A stretch of DNA of 64,000 nucleotides from assembly GCF_000697965.2 (NCBI RefSeq), contig NZ_CP015880.1, positions 1,922,001 to 1,986,000 of the forward strand. Direction: 5' to 3'. This document shows positions 52,502-61,561 of the stretch, piece by piece; the stretch's first letter is position 1; each line of letters begins with the position of its first letter. The position numbers and the translations under genes were made by a program. Under the pieces are notes generated by a model. The model was given only the letters and a program-made list of their open reading frames with translations, was not told the origin of the DNA and did not search any database. The stretch comes from Ensifer adhaerens (GTDB lineage Bacteria > Pseudomonadota > Alphaproteobacteria > Rhizobiales > Rhizobiaceae).

Positions 52502-52957
52502 TCACCCCCGCGCCGCAAGCTTGATGGCTGCACGAATGCGCGGATAGGTGCCGCATCGACAGATGTTTCCGGCCATGACCGCATCGATGTCGTCGTCGGT
52601 CGGCGTGGGATTGGCGGCAATGAGCGCGGTCGCCGACATGATCTGCCCGGATTGACAGTAGCCGCACTGCACCACGTCGATGTCGAGCCAGGCCTGCTGC
52701 ACCCGTTTGCCCTCTGGCGTGTCGCCGATGGCCTCGATCGTGGTGATCGGTTTCTCCGCCGCCTCTGACACCGGCATCACGCAGGAGCGCGCCGCCTGCC
52801 CGTCGACATGGACCGTGCAGGCGCCGCACATGGCGATGCCGCAGCCGAATTTGGTTCCGGTAAGCCCTATCGTGTCGCGCAGGACCCAGAGCAGAGGGAT
52901 ATCGCCGTCCACATCGACGGCATAGCTCTTTCCATTGACCGTGAGGTTGTAAGGCAT
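52502..52957 (-). CDS. 2Fe-2S subunit of the molybdenum oxidoreductase
   Basis: 151 residues. Plant-type cluster [18 protein letters not shown] with the fourth Cys in RSCVMP, and a C-terminal helical cluster domain [14 protein letters not shown] with [11 protein letters not shown]. Transfers electrons from Mo to the cytochrome. It is first in the three-gene operon (4-bp gap to the Mo subunit). No own Tat signal, so it is probably exported with its partner by hitch-hiking. Confidence 0.92.
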   Translation of the reverse strand: MPYNLTVNGKSYAVDVDGDIPLLWVLRDTIGLTGTKFGCGIAMCGACTVHVDGQAARSCVMPVSEAAEKPITTIEAIGDTPEGKRVQQAWLDIDVVQCGYCQSGQIMSATALIAANPTPTDDDIDAVMAGNICRCGTYPRIRAAIKLAARG

Positions 52958-53197
52958 GCGACCATCGGCCCCTCAGGGCCGCTCCCCTGTACATGCGAAG
53001 GCGCGAAAATACCAACAAGGCGGACGATCGGCCAAATTACATTCTTGTGAGGTCCCGTCGGGAAAATCCCTCCGCCGCCGCCGCCGGACGCCATGCGTAG
53101 AGGAACGAGCGCTGCTGAAACGAAATCGGGATGCGCCGCGGCTGGTGACCAGCTCAGGCACATCCCGGTGATATCAATAGGTTTTTTTAAGCCGAAA

Positions 53198-53593
53198 TCA
53201 GAGGAGATTGGTCTCGACGTCGATGTTGCCGCGCACTGCCTTGGAGTAAGGGCAGATATCATGGGCGGCGTGGATGATGTCGTGCGCAACGTCGCGGTCG
53301 AGACCATCCAGGCGAACGTTCAGGCGGGCACGCAGGAAATAGGAGCCGTCGTTGACGTTGAGATCGATCTCGGTATCGACCTGCGGCCCGGCCGGGAGCT
53401 TCACCTTGCGCTGCAGCGCTGCGAGCTCGATCGCGCCCAGGTAACAGGCCGACCAGGCGGCGCCGAACAGGTTTTCCGCGGCCGGATGCGGCTGGGTGAG
53501 CTTGAGTTCCAAAGTGCCGTCTTGGCTGATGGTGCCGCCGTCGCGGCCGCTGGTGTTGTGGGTCTTGCCGGTGAAAAGAAGCTTCTCGGTCAT
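53198..53593 (-). CDS. ohr: Organic hydroperoxide resistance protein
   Basis: 131 residues. OsmC/Ohr fold thiol peroxidase. Both catalytic Cys are present: WSACYLGAIELA (peroxidatic, about residue 50) and HDICPYSKAVRG (resolving, about residue 114). AHPEN-like TQPHPAAENLFGA is typical of Ohr. Reduces organic hydroperoxides using lipoyl-dithiol. It is divergent from the OhrR gene and preceded by two ATCGGAT.CGAT palindromes. Confidence 0.93.
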   Translation of the reverse strand: MTEKLLFTGKTHNTSGRDGGTISQDGTLELKLTQPHPAAENLFGAAWSACYLGAIELAALQRKVKLPAGPQVDTEIDLNVNDGSYFLRARLNVRLDGLDRDVAHDIIHAAHDICPYSKAVRGNIDVETNLL

Positions 53594-53619
53594 GTCATTT
53601 CCTCTCTGTTTGATTTTTT

Positions 53620-53646
53620 ATCGGATCCGATTTAATCGGATGCGAT
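53620..53646. promoter_or_regulatory. OhrR-type operator pair A/B in front of ohr
   Basis: ATCGGATCCGAT (53620-53631) is a perfect 12-bp palindrome; ATCGGATGCGAT (53635-53646) differs at one pair. They start 27 bp before the ohr ATG, where they would block ohr transcription. Confidence 0.75.
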
Positions 53647-53691
53647 GTTTATAGATGAAGCGTGAAGTACCGTCAACACCATTGCGATTTA

Positions 53692-53703
53692 ATCGGATAC
53701 GAT
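53692..53703. promoter_or_regulatory. OhrR-type operator C in front of ohrR
   Basis: ATCGGATACGAT (53692-53703), preceded by TTTA and followed by TTTATATTA. 41 bp before the ohrR ATG; autoregulation is likely. Confidence 0.72.
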
Positions 53704-53743
53704 TTATATTAAGTGCAGACAACGAAAAGGAAAAAAGATTCCC

Positions 53744-54229
53744 ATGTCCACGTCCAAGACTGCCAAGGACCCTGGCACTGCATCGGCCAAGGGCGGCAAG
53801 AAGCTTTCGAACTTCCTGTGCTTTGCGATCTACTCGGCAAATCTTGCCTTCGGCCGCGCCTATAAGCCCCTGCTCGACAAGCTGGGCCTCACCTATACCC
53901 AATACGTGACCCTCGTGGCGCTGTCGGAAGAGGACGACCAGACGGTGAGCACGCTTGGTGAAAAGCTCTTTCTGGAATCGAACACGCTGACGCCGATCCT
54001 GAAGAAGCTCGAGGCTGACGGTTACCTTCAGCGTCGCCGCGATCCCGCAGACGAACGCCAGGTGCGGCTGACGCTGACGCCGGCCGGCCAGGCGGTGGTG
54101 GATGCCGAGCCGGGTGCTGCGCTGACCGACGTGATCGGCCTCGGTGACGACTTTGAGACGGTGCAGCGGTCGGTGGCAAAGCTGCGCGACAACCTGCTAG
54201 GCGCTGGTCAGCCCGGAAACCGGAAATAG
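53744..54229 (+). CDS. ohrR: MarR-family organic-peroxide sensor OhrR
   Basis: 161 residues. LSNFLCFAIYSANLAFGRAY carries the N-terminal reactive Cys and the dimer helices; YTQYVTLVALSEEDDQTVST leads into the winged helix-turn-helix LFLESNTLTPILKKLEADGY and RRRDPADERQVRLTLT. Represses until its Cys is oxidised by organic peroxide. Divergent from ohr, with operators in between. Confidence 0.92.
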   Translation: MSTSKTAKDPGTASAKGGKKLSNFLCFAIYSANLAFGRAYKPLLDKLGLTYTQYVTLVALSEEDDQTVSTLGEKLFLESNTLTPILKKLEADGYLQRRRDPADERQVRLTLTPAGQAVVDAEPGAALTDVIGLGDDFETVQRSVAKLRDNLLGAGQPGNRK

Positions 54230-54318
54230 TGAAGGTCGCTGAAACGCCCGCCTGCCGCTGCCGCGATTATCGCTCGCGCAAAGGCCGGCACGGCGATTGG
54301 AGCGGCCAGCATCACGCG

Positions 54319-54343
54319 CAAGGGCGGCTCTCCGCCGCCCTTG
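54319..54343. terminator. Hairpin between converging genes
   Basis: CAAGGGCGGC (54319-54328) with GCCGCCCTTG (54334-54343), loop TCTCC. It lies between ohrR and the DUF3095 gene stops. Confidence 0.5.
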
Positions 54344-54356
54344 CCGCTTGGCCGGA

Positions 54357-55388
54357 TCAGGCACTCAAGCGCTCACGCGGCACCATCATTTCCGCCGCTT
54401 TGGCGTAACCGCCGTCCATGCCGTCGAGAAAATGCAAGTGCGCATCCGGTCGCGCCGACGGCACAAGGCAGGTCATCAGCGCGTGGCTCTGCCGGTGCAG
54501 CCCGAAGATCACCTCGCCGCGCGCCTTGGCGGCCGCAAGGATCGCCTCGATGCGGTCGATCTGCTCCGTCGTGCAATCCACCGTCAGGCGCAGGCCGTCG
54601 TCATATTTGCGAAAATCGGAACTGGCGGCCACTCCCGCCCAGCGCTCGGGCGCAACCCGCACCCGCGCGTCCTTCGGCACACCCATTTCCTCAGGCAGAG
54701 GATGCGACTGCCGCGGCCCTTGATCGAAGACAGCGATCACCGCGCGCGCCACGGCGGCAAAGCGCTCGGGCGTCACGTCGTCGGCGGGTTCGGCCAGCAG
54801 CGACAGGATCTGCCCCTGCCGGCTTGGAAACGGCCGCCATTCGCAGGCAAGGCCGGTCAGATCCGGTTCGGCTCCATGGCTTTCCGGCGAAAGCAGGTAA
54901 CGCCCCTCTTTCAACTGCCGCTCCGCCCACTTAAGCCCACCGCCGGCAAACATCGCATAGGTCGCGTTTTCCGATGCGGCATAGCGGGCGATGCGCACAT
55001 CCTGGCCATGGTCCCTGATATCCCGGACCGTCAGCAGGCCGACGCGCAAATCGAGACCAAACCGGTCCCTTGCGAAGGCGGCGAGCTGCCGCAGCGCCGA
55101 AGCTGCCATTGCCGCGCCACCGGGCGCCAGCGCAAAGGCCGCGCCATCGCCGCGAAACACGAAGGGAAAATCGAAATCGCCGCGCGCATTGCCGATGGCG
55201 GCAATCGCCGAAGCGCCGACATAGTTGACGTCCTCGTAGCGCCCGGCCCGGATCGCGCCGGTGGAATTCACGACGTCGGTGATGCCGATCAGCCAGTCAT
55301 CCGGCAGCGGCTCGTAGACATCGGGATCGAGCACGCGGGAAAACTCGCGATAGGCGCGAACGGGCGTAGCGTCACCAGTGTTGTGCAT
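54357..55388 (-). CDS. DUF3095 (adenylate/guanylate cyclase-like) protein
   Basis: 343 residues from ATG 55388, which is 8 nt after GGAG; the ATG two codons earlier is too close. N-terminal IGITDVVNSTGAIRAGRYED and VFRGDGAAFAL look like a class III nucleotide-cyclase fold (metal Asp). The C-terminal part ends MDGGYAKAAEMMVPRERL. The substrate and product are unknown. Two copies of the OhrR-type palindrome lie upstream, so it may be a member of the peroxide regulon. Confidence 0.78.
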   Translation of the reverse strand: MHNTGDATPVRAYREFSRVLDPDVYEPLPDDWLIGITDVVNSTGAIRAGRYEDVNYVGASAIAAIGNARGDFDFPFVFRGDGAAFALAPGGAAMAASALRQLAAFARDRFGLDLRVGLLTVRDIRDHGQDVRIARYAASENATYAMFAGGGLKWAERQLKEGRYLLSPESHGAEPDLTGLACEWRPFPSRQGQILSLLAEPADDVTPERFAAVARAVIAVFDQGPRQSHPLPEEMGVPKDARVRVAPERWAGVAASSDFRKYDDGLRLTVDCTTEQIDRIEAILAAAKARGEVIFGLHRQSHALMTCLVPSARPDAHLHFLDGMDGGYAKAAEMMVPRERLSA

Positions 55389-55476
55389 GTCCATTCTCCG
55401 TACCGACGAACCGAGGAAACCTCTTGGCCGCCTGCCTCCGGCAAGCGCCTCCGATCATCCGGCACCGCCAAATTAG

Positions 55477-55543
55477 ATCGGACGCGATATAAATACCGAG
55501 CAACAGCGGAATGTCAAGATGACACTATTAAATCGGATACGAT
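55477..55543. promoter_or_regulatory. OhrR-type operators D and E in front of the DUF3095 gene
   Basis: ATCGGACGCGAT (55477-55488) and ATCGGATACGAT (55532-55543, identical to the ohrR operator). Start-to-start distance 55 bp. They lie 89 and 144 bp before the DUF3095 start and past the GreA/B gene end, so DUF3095 is their only likely target. Confidence 0.72.
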
Positions 55544-55587
55544 AATAATGGCCACGAATCCACGCGATCAAGCCGAAACGCTAAAGG

Positions 55588-56070
55588 TCAGGAAATCGCC
55601 ACGACCTCGAGCTCCTGGTCGCCGACCGTGACGAGGTCGCCCACTGCCTTGCCCATGAGGATGCGTGCCACCGGCGAGACATAGGAGATCGATCCCGCCT
55701 TGGGGTCTGCCTCGTCCTCGCCGACGATCCGGTATTTTTGTACCCGCCCGTCGTCCCGGCTGAAGGTCACCGTGCTGCCAAAGGCGACGATCTCGTTGGA
55801 GGCAGGTTCGGGCATCAGCTGTGCGGTGCGCAGCCGTTCGGAGAGATAGCGCACGTCCCGCAAGGGTCCCGCCTGCTGCCGCCGCTTTTCGTTCACGTCG
55901 TCGATCGTGGCTGCCGCTTCATAGGCGACCCGCGCCTCCTGCATCTGCGCCTCCAGCGCCGTCAGCCCCGCCTTTGTCACCAGGTTCGGATGCGACGAAA
56001 CCGCCCGGTCCGGCAGCAACGTTTCGGCGGCGGTTTCGGCACTTTCTTCCTTGGTGAAGGCAACGCTCAA
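55588..56070 (-). CDS. GreA/GreB-family transcript cleavage factor
   Basis: 160 residues. N-terminal coiled coil LTALEAQMQEARVAYEAAAT and C-terminal FKBP-like domain: VAFGSTVTFSRDDGRVQKYR, IVGEDEADPKAGSISYVSPV, ARILMGKAVGDLV. The acidic tip that stimulates RNA polymerase cleavage is DVNEKR rather than the DD/EE seen in GreA, so activity is not certain. Confidence 0.85.
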   Translation of the reverse strand: MSVAFTKEESAETAAETLLPDRAVSSHPNLVTKAGLTALEAQMQEARVAYEAAATIDDVNEKRRQQAGPLRDVRYLSERLRTAQLMPEPASNEIVAFGSTVTFSRDDGRVQKYRIVGEDEADPKAGSISYVSPVARILMGKAVGDLVTVGDQELEVVAIS

Positions 56071-56237
56071 TCTTCAAAACTCCGTATCGCGGGCAAGAGG
56101 CCGGCTTCATATCGGCCCCGGACCGGCCTATCAACACTATAAGCCGCTTGCCCGCCCGCCGGCCACCGGAATGTCCACCTGCTGCCGCGTGGCCGAAGCC
56201 GGGCCGCGATTGCACCACGCGTGCATCCTGCCCTCTC

Positions 56238-57614
56238 CTAGTCGCCGCCGGAGACCACCAGCTTTTGCTTCGCGCCGCCGCCCGAACGCGCGATCGCATC
56301 CACCACCCGCACACGGAACTCCGCGGGTTCGGCTTCCACCGCCTCGAGTGCCGCACGCACGCCCAGTTCGACGGCAGCGTGGACGGCGGCCGCATCGGCG
56401 CCTTCAAACACGGCGATCGCGATTTCCAGACCATCCGGCAGTTGCACGAACTGGAATTGCCGCACCCCGGCCGCACCCGTCAGCGGCGAGCGAAGCCGGT
56501 GGGCGTGCACATTGACCGTCCCACCACCACGCCTGGGCAGCCGCAGCGTCTCTTCCCTCCGCCCGGCAATCGACCCGATCCGCCAGAACGGCAGGCCGCA
56601 GCGGCACGGCTCGGTCGCCATCGCCACGATGTCGGAGATCTCGTAGCGCACCAGCGGCAGCGCGCGATTGGCAAGGGTCGTCACCAGCAGCTTCGCGCCC
56701 TCCACGCCGTCGGGTACCGGGCGGTCGTCTCCGTCCACCACCTCGAAGACGAAGCTGTCCTCGGCGAGATGCAGCCCGTCGCCAAGCAAGCATTCGTGGC
56801 CCATGGGTCCCGCCTCGGTGCAGACATAGCTGTCGGCGATGGCCGCCTGCCAGGTCTCGGCCGCAAGCTCGCGCACCTCCTCCGTCAGCGTCTCGGCGCT
56901 GGTTCGGAAAAGCCGCGGCCTGATCTTCAGCCGCCCCGCCTGCTGCTCGCCCACCAGGACACGCACGAAGGACGGATAGGTCGAGATCACCTCGGGCTGG
57001 TTCAGGTTGAGGCCCTCCACGATCTCCTCGATCGGCATCAGCACGTTGAACCGGGGCGCCGGCGGCCTCAACGCCCGAAGCTCCACGCCGATATGGTAGG
57101 AAATATGGACCGGCGACGAGGCGAATATGGCAACACTGCGCGTCGTCTCGTCGATGCCGACGATCGCCTGGAAACGCACCATGTTGGCGATGGCCGATAG
57201 CCAGGCTGCGGGATCGAAGACCGCGACCCCACGCTCGCCGGTCGTGCCGCCCGTGGCAACGGCTCTGTATTCACCAAGCAGAAGCGAGCCGGAAGACTGT
57301 CCGCCGAGATGCCCCTCGACCAGTTGCCGGCTCAGCCTCGGGTCGGTAACGATCCGGTCGAAATTCTCCATAAGCGCCCGCTTCGTCAGCACGGGCAGAT
57401 CCTTGAGTGCGGCCCCCTGCGCCAAGCGGTCGCCAATGGTTTCGCGATAGTAGGGTGACGCATTGACCGCATGCTTCAGGGCGGATTGCAGCGCGCCGCC
57501 TTGAAACGATCGCAACTGCACCCGCGACCATTCCGAGCGCAGCAGACGCTCCTGTGCCGCCTTCAGCAGAAGGTCGCGATCGAGCGTCGGAGACGCGGCG
57601 GTGACTGGCGACAT
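56238..57614 (-). CDS. Phenylacetate-CoA ligase-like adenylate-forming protein
   Basis: 458 residues from ATG 57614. SPYYRETIGDRL, the nucleotide-binding ATGGTTGERGVAVFDPAAW, TSAETLTEEVRELAAETW and YEISDIVAMATEPCRCGLPF match the PaaK branch of the AMP-binding family. The usual C-terminal Lys (GAKQKLVVSGGD) is present. It activates an aromatic or related acid. No paa genes nearby, so the true substrate is unknown. Confidence 0.82.
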   Translation of the reverse strand: MSPVTAASPTLDRDLLLKAAQERLLRSEWSRVQLRSFQGGALQSALKHAVNASPYYRETIGDRLAQGAALKDLPVLTKRALMENFDRIVTDPRLSRQLVEGHLGGQSSGSLLLGEYRAVATGGTTGERGVAVFDPAAWLSAIANMVRFQAIVGIDETTRSVAIFASSPVHISYHIGVELRALRPPAPRFNVLMPIEEIVEGLNLNQPEVISTYPSFVRVLVGEQQAGRLKIRPRLFRTSAETLTEEVRELAAETWQAAIADSYVCTEAGPMGHECLLGDGLHLAEDSFVFEVVDGDDRPVPDGVEGAKLLVTTLANRALPLVRYEISDIVAMATEPCRCGLPFWRIGSIAGRREETLRLPRRGGGTVNVHAHRLRSPLTGAAGVRQFQFVQLPDGLEIAIAVFEGADAAAVHAAVELGVRAALEAVEAEPAEFRVRVVDAIARSGGGAKQKLVVSGGD

Positions 57615-57936
57615 CGGATCAATCCTCGTGTCCTGCTTCAGCCTGGAACCGCGCCAACAGCAACCGGGCACGGTCAAAATGTCGGCATGCGGACGAACCG
57701 TCGCTCCGGCAGATGGAGCCGGAGCCCCTTGCCGCGGAAAGCGGAATCGGCCCGCCTGCCCGCTGCAACCGGGATTTGCGGCGAAACGTCCAATTGCACC
57801 TCAGGGCCTTGATTGTATCGCGAAAGCGGGGATCTATGCGGCTGCAACGCGAAAAAGCCGCCCCGCCCCAGTCTCGACGCAGGGCGACCAGGCTTCGGCC
57901 GGATTCGTCGCGGCGCGATCAGGAGGAGAAAAGCAA
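57615..57936. other. Gene-free divergent promoter region
   Basis: Between the adenylate-forming gene and the GST gene. No gene or repeat that I can identify. Confidence 0.5.
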
Positions 57937-58590
57937 TTGGCCGAGCCGTTTGTCGTCTACGGAGCCTCAGGCTCAGGATCGGTTCCGATCGAGGCCGTTT
58001 TGAGCCTCATCGGCGTGCCCTACCGCGTCGAGGAACACGCCCCCTGGGAAGGAAAGCAGGAGGCGGACAGGCTGGCGCGCATCAATCCCCTGCGCCAGGT
58101 TCCGGCCCTCGCACTCCCGACCGGCGAACTGATGACCGAAAGCGCCGCGATCCTGCTCTGGCTTGCCGACGCACACCCTCAGAGCCGTCTGGCCCCGGCG
58201 ATAACCGACCCAAAACGGCCGGCGTTTCTCCGATGGATGACCTTCGTATCCGCCGCCATCTACGCGCTCTACTGGATCACCGACGACCCGTCCCGCATCG
58301 CCGAACGGGAAGAGGACCACGCAACCGTCAAGGCCCGCGTGTTCGACCGCGTCGCCCATTGCTGGCAGCGAATGGGCGCGGAACTGCAACCGGGCAAATA
58401 CCTTCTCGGCGATGAACTGTCGGTCCTCGACCTCTACGTCGCCACCGCCTCGCGCTGGTCACCCGGCCGCCGCCGCTTCTACGAGGTCGCCCCGACCCTT
58501 GCCGACATCGTCCGCCGCGTCGATACCGATCCGAAGCTCGCGACGCTCTGGGCGGAACGCTTTCCGTTTACCGAGGGCTGGGAGCGTTGA
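57937..58590 (+). CDS. Glutathione S-transferase family protein
   Basis: 217 residues from a TTG at 57937 with AGGAGGAG 8 nt upstream, the best ribosome site here. Thioredoxin-like N-terminal domain: VYGASGSGSVPIEAVLSLIG, NPLRQVPALALPTGELMTES (cis-Pro and ES pair binding glutathione). Helical C-terminal domain with LLGDELSVLDLYVATASRWS. Cytoplasmic. Individual substrate unknown. Confidence 0.87.
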   Translation: MAEPFVVYGASGSGSVPIEAVLSLIGVPYRVEEHAPWEGKQEADRLARINPLRQVPALALPTGELMTESAAILLWLADAHPQSRLAPAITDPKRPAFLRWMTFVSAAIYALYWITDDPSRIAEREEDHATVKARVFDRVAHCWQRMGAELQPGKYLLGDELSVLDLYVATASRWSPGRRRFYEVAPTLADIVRRVDTDPKLATLWAERFPFTEGWER

Positions 58591-58653
58591 GGGCAGGAAA
58601 CCTCGTTGATGTCGTCGCTGCAGCCGCAGCGCGATGGACATCCGGCCGATCGC

Positions 58654-59794
58654 TCAGAGCGGCATTCTGCCCTCCACGATGGCCCTGAAATAGGCCACGC
58701 CGAAAGGAATGGCATCGTCATTGAAATCGAACCGCGCGTCATGCACCGACGCGCTGTCGCCATTACCGATCAGCATGATGTTGCCGGGGCGCGCTTCGAG
58801 CATGAAGGCAAAGTCCTCCGAGCCCATCAGCGGCTCCAGGGCGTCGTTGACGTGCGCGTCTCCGACCAGGGATCGCGCCACGCTGACGGCAAAGGCGGTC
58901 TCTCTTCCATGGTTCACGGTCGGCGGAAACATGCGTTTGTAGGTGACCGTGGCGCTGGCTCCGTAGGCCTCGGCAATCCGTTGCGCGATGGAGGTAACGC
59001 GCGCCTCTATCAGGTCTCTCGTGCCGGGATCGTAGGTCCTGGCCGTCCCGCCCATCTCGGCCGATTGGGGGATGACGTTGCCGGCCTTGCCTCCTGCCAT
59101 CCAGCCGACCGTGACCACGGCGCACTGACGCGGATGGACGTTGCGGGAGACGATCGTCTGCAAGGCCAGAAGTACATTGGCGCCGACCACCAGCGGATCG
59201 ACGCTGACGTGCGGGGAAGCGCCATGTGCGCCCTTGCCGTCGATCCTGATCCTAAAGCCATCGGCGGAAGCGGCCAGAGGTCCACAAGCGGTGGCAAACT
59301 GCCCGATCGGCAAACCGGGCTCCGTGTGCATGGCATAGATCTCGTTGATTCCGAAACGCTCCATAAGGCCATCGTCGACCATGGCCTTGCCACCGCCGCC
59401 GCCCTCTTCGGCCGGCTGAAAGACGACCACGGCCGTGCCGTCAAATGCTCGCGCCTCGGCCAATTCCCGCGCGGCCCCCAGCAACATCGCCGTGTGGCCG
59501 TCATGACCGCAGGCGTGCATGACGCCCGTTGTCCTTGACGCCCAGGCGGCCCCGGTCGCCTCCTCGATTGGCAAGGCATCCATATCCGCCCGCAGGCCAA
59601 TCACCCTGCCGCTCGACCGCTTCTGGCCGTGGATAACGCCCACGACGCCCGTCCGACCGATGCCGGTCACGACCTCGTCGCATCCGAACGCGGCGAGTTT
59701 GGAACGCACGAACTCCGCCGTCCAACTCCGGATGGGCATGAATGTCGCGCCGCCAGGCAACGACATCGCCATAATCGGAACCGACGGCCGGCAT
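58654..59794 (-). pseudogene. M20-family amidohydrolase with N-terminal frameshift
   Basis: A start at ATG 59794 (AAAGGGAGG upstream) gives MPAVGSDYGDVVAWRRDIHA HPEL, the expected family N-terminus. The frame then breaks near 59730 and WTAEFVRSKLAAFGCDEVVT continues in another frame to the stop at 58654. The join looks like loss of a few codons (family members have several residues between HPEL and TAAFV). Metal ligands MHACGHDGHTAMLL, PAEEGGGG and MHTEP are downstream and intact. A shorter product from ATG 59772 is possible. The family cleaves N-acyl amino acids (hippurate, IAA-amino acid). Confidence 0.72.
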
Positions 59795-59951
59795 GGAGCC
59801 TCCCTTTTCCTGAGTTTGCGGCTGCAAATGGCTCGGCGGTGAAAGATATGGCGTTTATGAAGGGATGCAACCTGCGCCCTCTATACAACCGATCGGCTTG
59901 TCACGTGGCGACCGCATGATATGCATTCGGCCTGTTCACCATGAGCACCCC

Positions 59952-60485
59952 ATGACCGACGAAGCCCCACCACCGCTCCTGACCGAAGACGACCTGCGCC
60001 ATATTACCCGCTGGGCGGTCCTGTGCGCCGCGCGCGCGCTGCCGGTCTTCGAGGCGGCGGTGCCGGGCGATACCCGGCCGCGCGAGGCGATCGCCGCGGC
60101 TGTCGCCTTTGCCGAGGGTGGTCCGCGCACGGCCGTCTTGCGCAAAGCCGCCTGGGGCGCCCAGGCAGCGACGCGCGCGGTTGACGATCCCGCCGCCAAG
60201 GCTGCCGCCCGCGCGGCCATTGCTGCGGCCGGTGCGCCCTATACCCACCCGATCGAGACGCCGCACCAGATCAACCATGTGCTCGGCCCCGCCGCCTACG
60301 CCATCCAGGCGCTGTCGATCGGAACAGCCGACGAGGCAGCCGCCACCGAAACGGAACTCCGGCAGCTGATCGCGCTCGCATCGACGGAAATCCGAGGCAT
60401 CGTCGGCAAGTTGCCGGGACGAAAGCCCAGCAAAGGCGCGTTTCACGCCCTGCTCTACCGGCTCGACACGGCGCTGCGTCGCTGA
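59952..60485 (+). CDS. Imm-5-like putative immunity protein
   Basis: 177 residues from ATG 59952. Helical, Ala-rich: LLTEDDLRHITRWAVLCAAR, ALPVFEAAVPGDTRPREAIA, AKAAARAAIAAAGAPYTHPI, QINHVLGPAAYAIQALSIGT. This is the pattern of proteins labelled putative immunity protein (Imm-5-like), which are often found without a recognisable toxin. No polymorphic toxin is seen in the neighbourhood. Confidence 0.65.
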   Translation: MTDEAPPPLLTEDDLRHITRWAVLCAARALPVFEAAVPGDTRPREAIAAAVAFAEGGPRTAVLRKAAWGAQAATRAVDDPAAKAAARAAIAAAGAPYTHPIETPHQINHVLGPAAYAIQALSIGTADEAAATETELRQLIALASTEIRGIVGKLPGRKPSKGAFHALLYRLDTALRR

Positions 60486-60492
60486 TCGCGGA

Positions 60493-61437
60493 TCAGGAAC
60501 CCTCGCTCCGCCACCCATTTGCAGGATCCCGATCGGTCGGGCCTCCCCGCTCCTTTTTCGCCTCGTCACTGAGCCAGGCGATCACAGTTTGAAGGCTGAG
60601 CGACTTTCGGTAGCGCGGCCAGACCAGATAGAAGTCCGAGGGCCCAGTCATCGAGCCCTCGAACAGCCGGATGAGCCGCCCTTCGGCGAGATCGCGCGCG
60701 ACGAAATCGCGGTTGGCAAGAACGATCCCCTGGCCTGCCGTCGCCGCCTCGATCGCGTGCGAGGTCTGGTTGAAGCTGATGCCCTTGAACGAGGCCTGCC
60801 GGCTGCCGCCGAAATGCCGCTCGATGAACTCCGGCCAGAAATTATGGGCGTCGTGCAGCAGCGTGTAGCTGGCCAGTTCCTCGGCGGTTTTCGGCGCCGG
60901 CCGCCCGGCAAGCAGCATCGGGCTGCAGACCGCGACGATCTCCTGCTCGAACAGCAGTTCCACCGCAAGCCCCGGCCCGAAGGGTGGCCGCCCATAGCGC
61001 ACGGCGAGATCAACGCCATCGGCCTGGAAGCTCGACATGCGGTCGGTCGCCAGAATATGCAGGTCGAGATCCGGATGCCGCGCGGTGAAATCCGGCAGGC
61101 GCGGGATCAGCCAGCGCGACGCGAAGGACGGCGTGGTGCTGATCGTCAGCCGCACCGGCTGGGGCTTCAGCCCGTCGGTCGCCCGCGCGATGATCTCCAG
61201 CGCCCGCCTGACATCGGCGATATAGGCGCGCCCCTCGCCGGTCAGCGCCAGCGCGCGCGGCAACCGCTCGAAGAGCTTGACCCCAAGCTCGGCCTCGAGC
61301 CCGCGGATCTGCTGGGCGACGGCCCCTTGCGTCACGCCCAGTTCCTCGGCTGCGAGGCGAAAGTTCAGGTGGCGCGCGGCCACCTCGAACACTTTCACCC
61401 CATTCAGCGAAGGGAGCTTTCCCGGTGCATCACTCAT
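60493..61437 (-). CDS. LysR-family regulator (GcvA-like)
   Basis: 314 residues. HTH FRLAAEELGVTQGAVAQQIR with VKLFERLPRALALTGEGRAY; effector domain TISTTPSFASRWLIPRLPDF typical of GcvA-like members. Divergent from the SDR gene with 124 bp between; control of that gene is likely. Confidence 0.9.
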   Translation of the reverse strand: MSDAPGKLPSLNGVKVFEVAARHLNFRLAAEELGVTQGAVAQQIRGLEAELGVKLFERLPRALALTGEGRAYIADVRRALEIIARATDGLKPQPVRLTISTTPSFASRWLIPRLPDFTARHPDLDLHILATDRMSSFQADGVDLAVRYGRPPFGPGLAVELLFEQEIVAVCSPMLLAGRPAPKTAEELASYTLLHDAHNFWPEFIERHFGGSRQASFKGISFNQTSHAIEAATAGQGIVLANRDFVARDLAEGRLIRLFEGSMTGPSDFYLVWPRYRKSLSLQTVIAWLSDEAKKERGGPTDRDPANGWRSEGS

Positions 61438-61561
61438 CGGATAGTTTTTCTACTGCCATATGAAAGCGAAATTGCTTCGTCGTCGCATGGAGGAGATGGT
61501 ATTTCAATGGCAGCACCCGCGAAAGCGGCATTCCACGAATATGGATGAGGAGATTGGTAAA

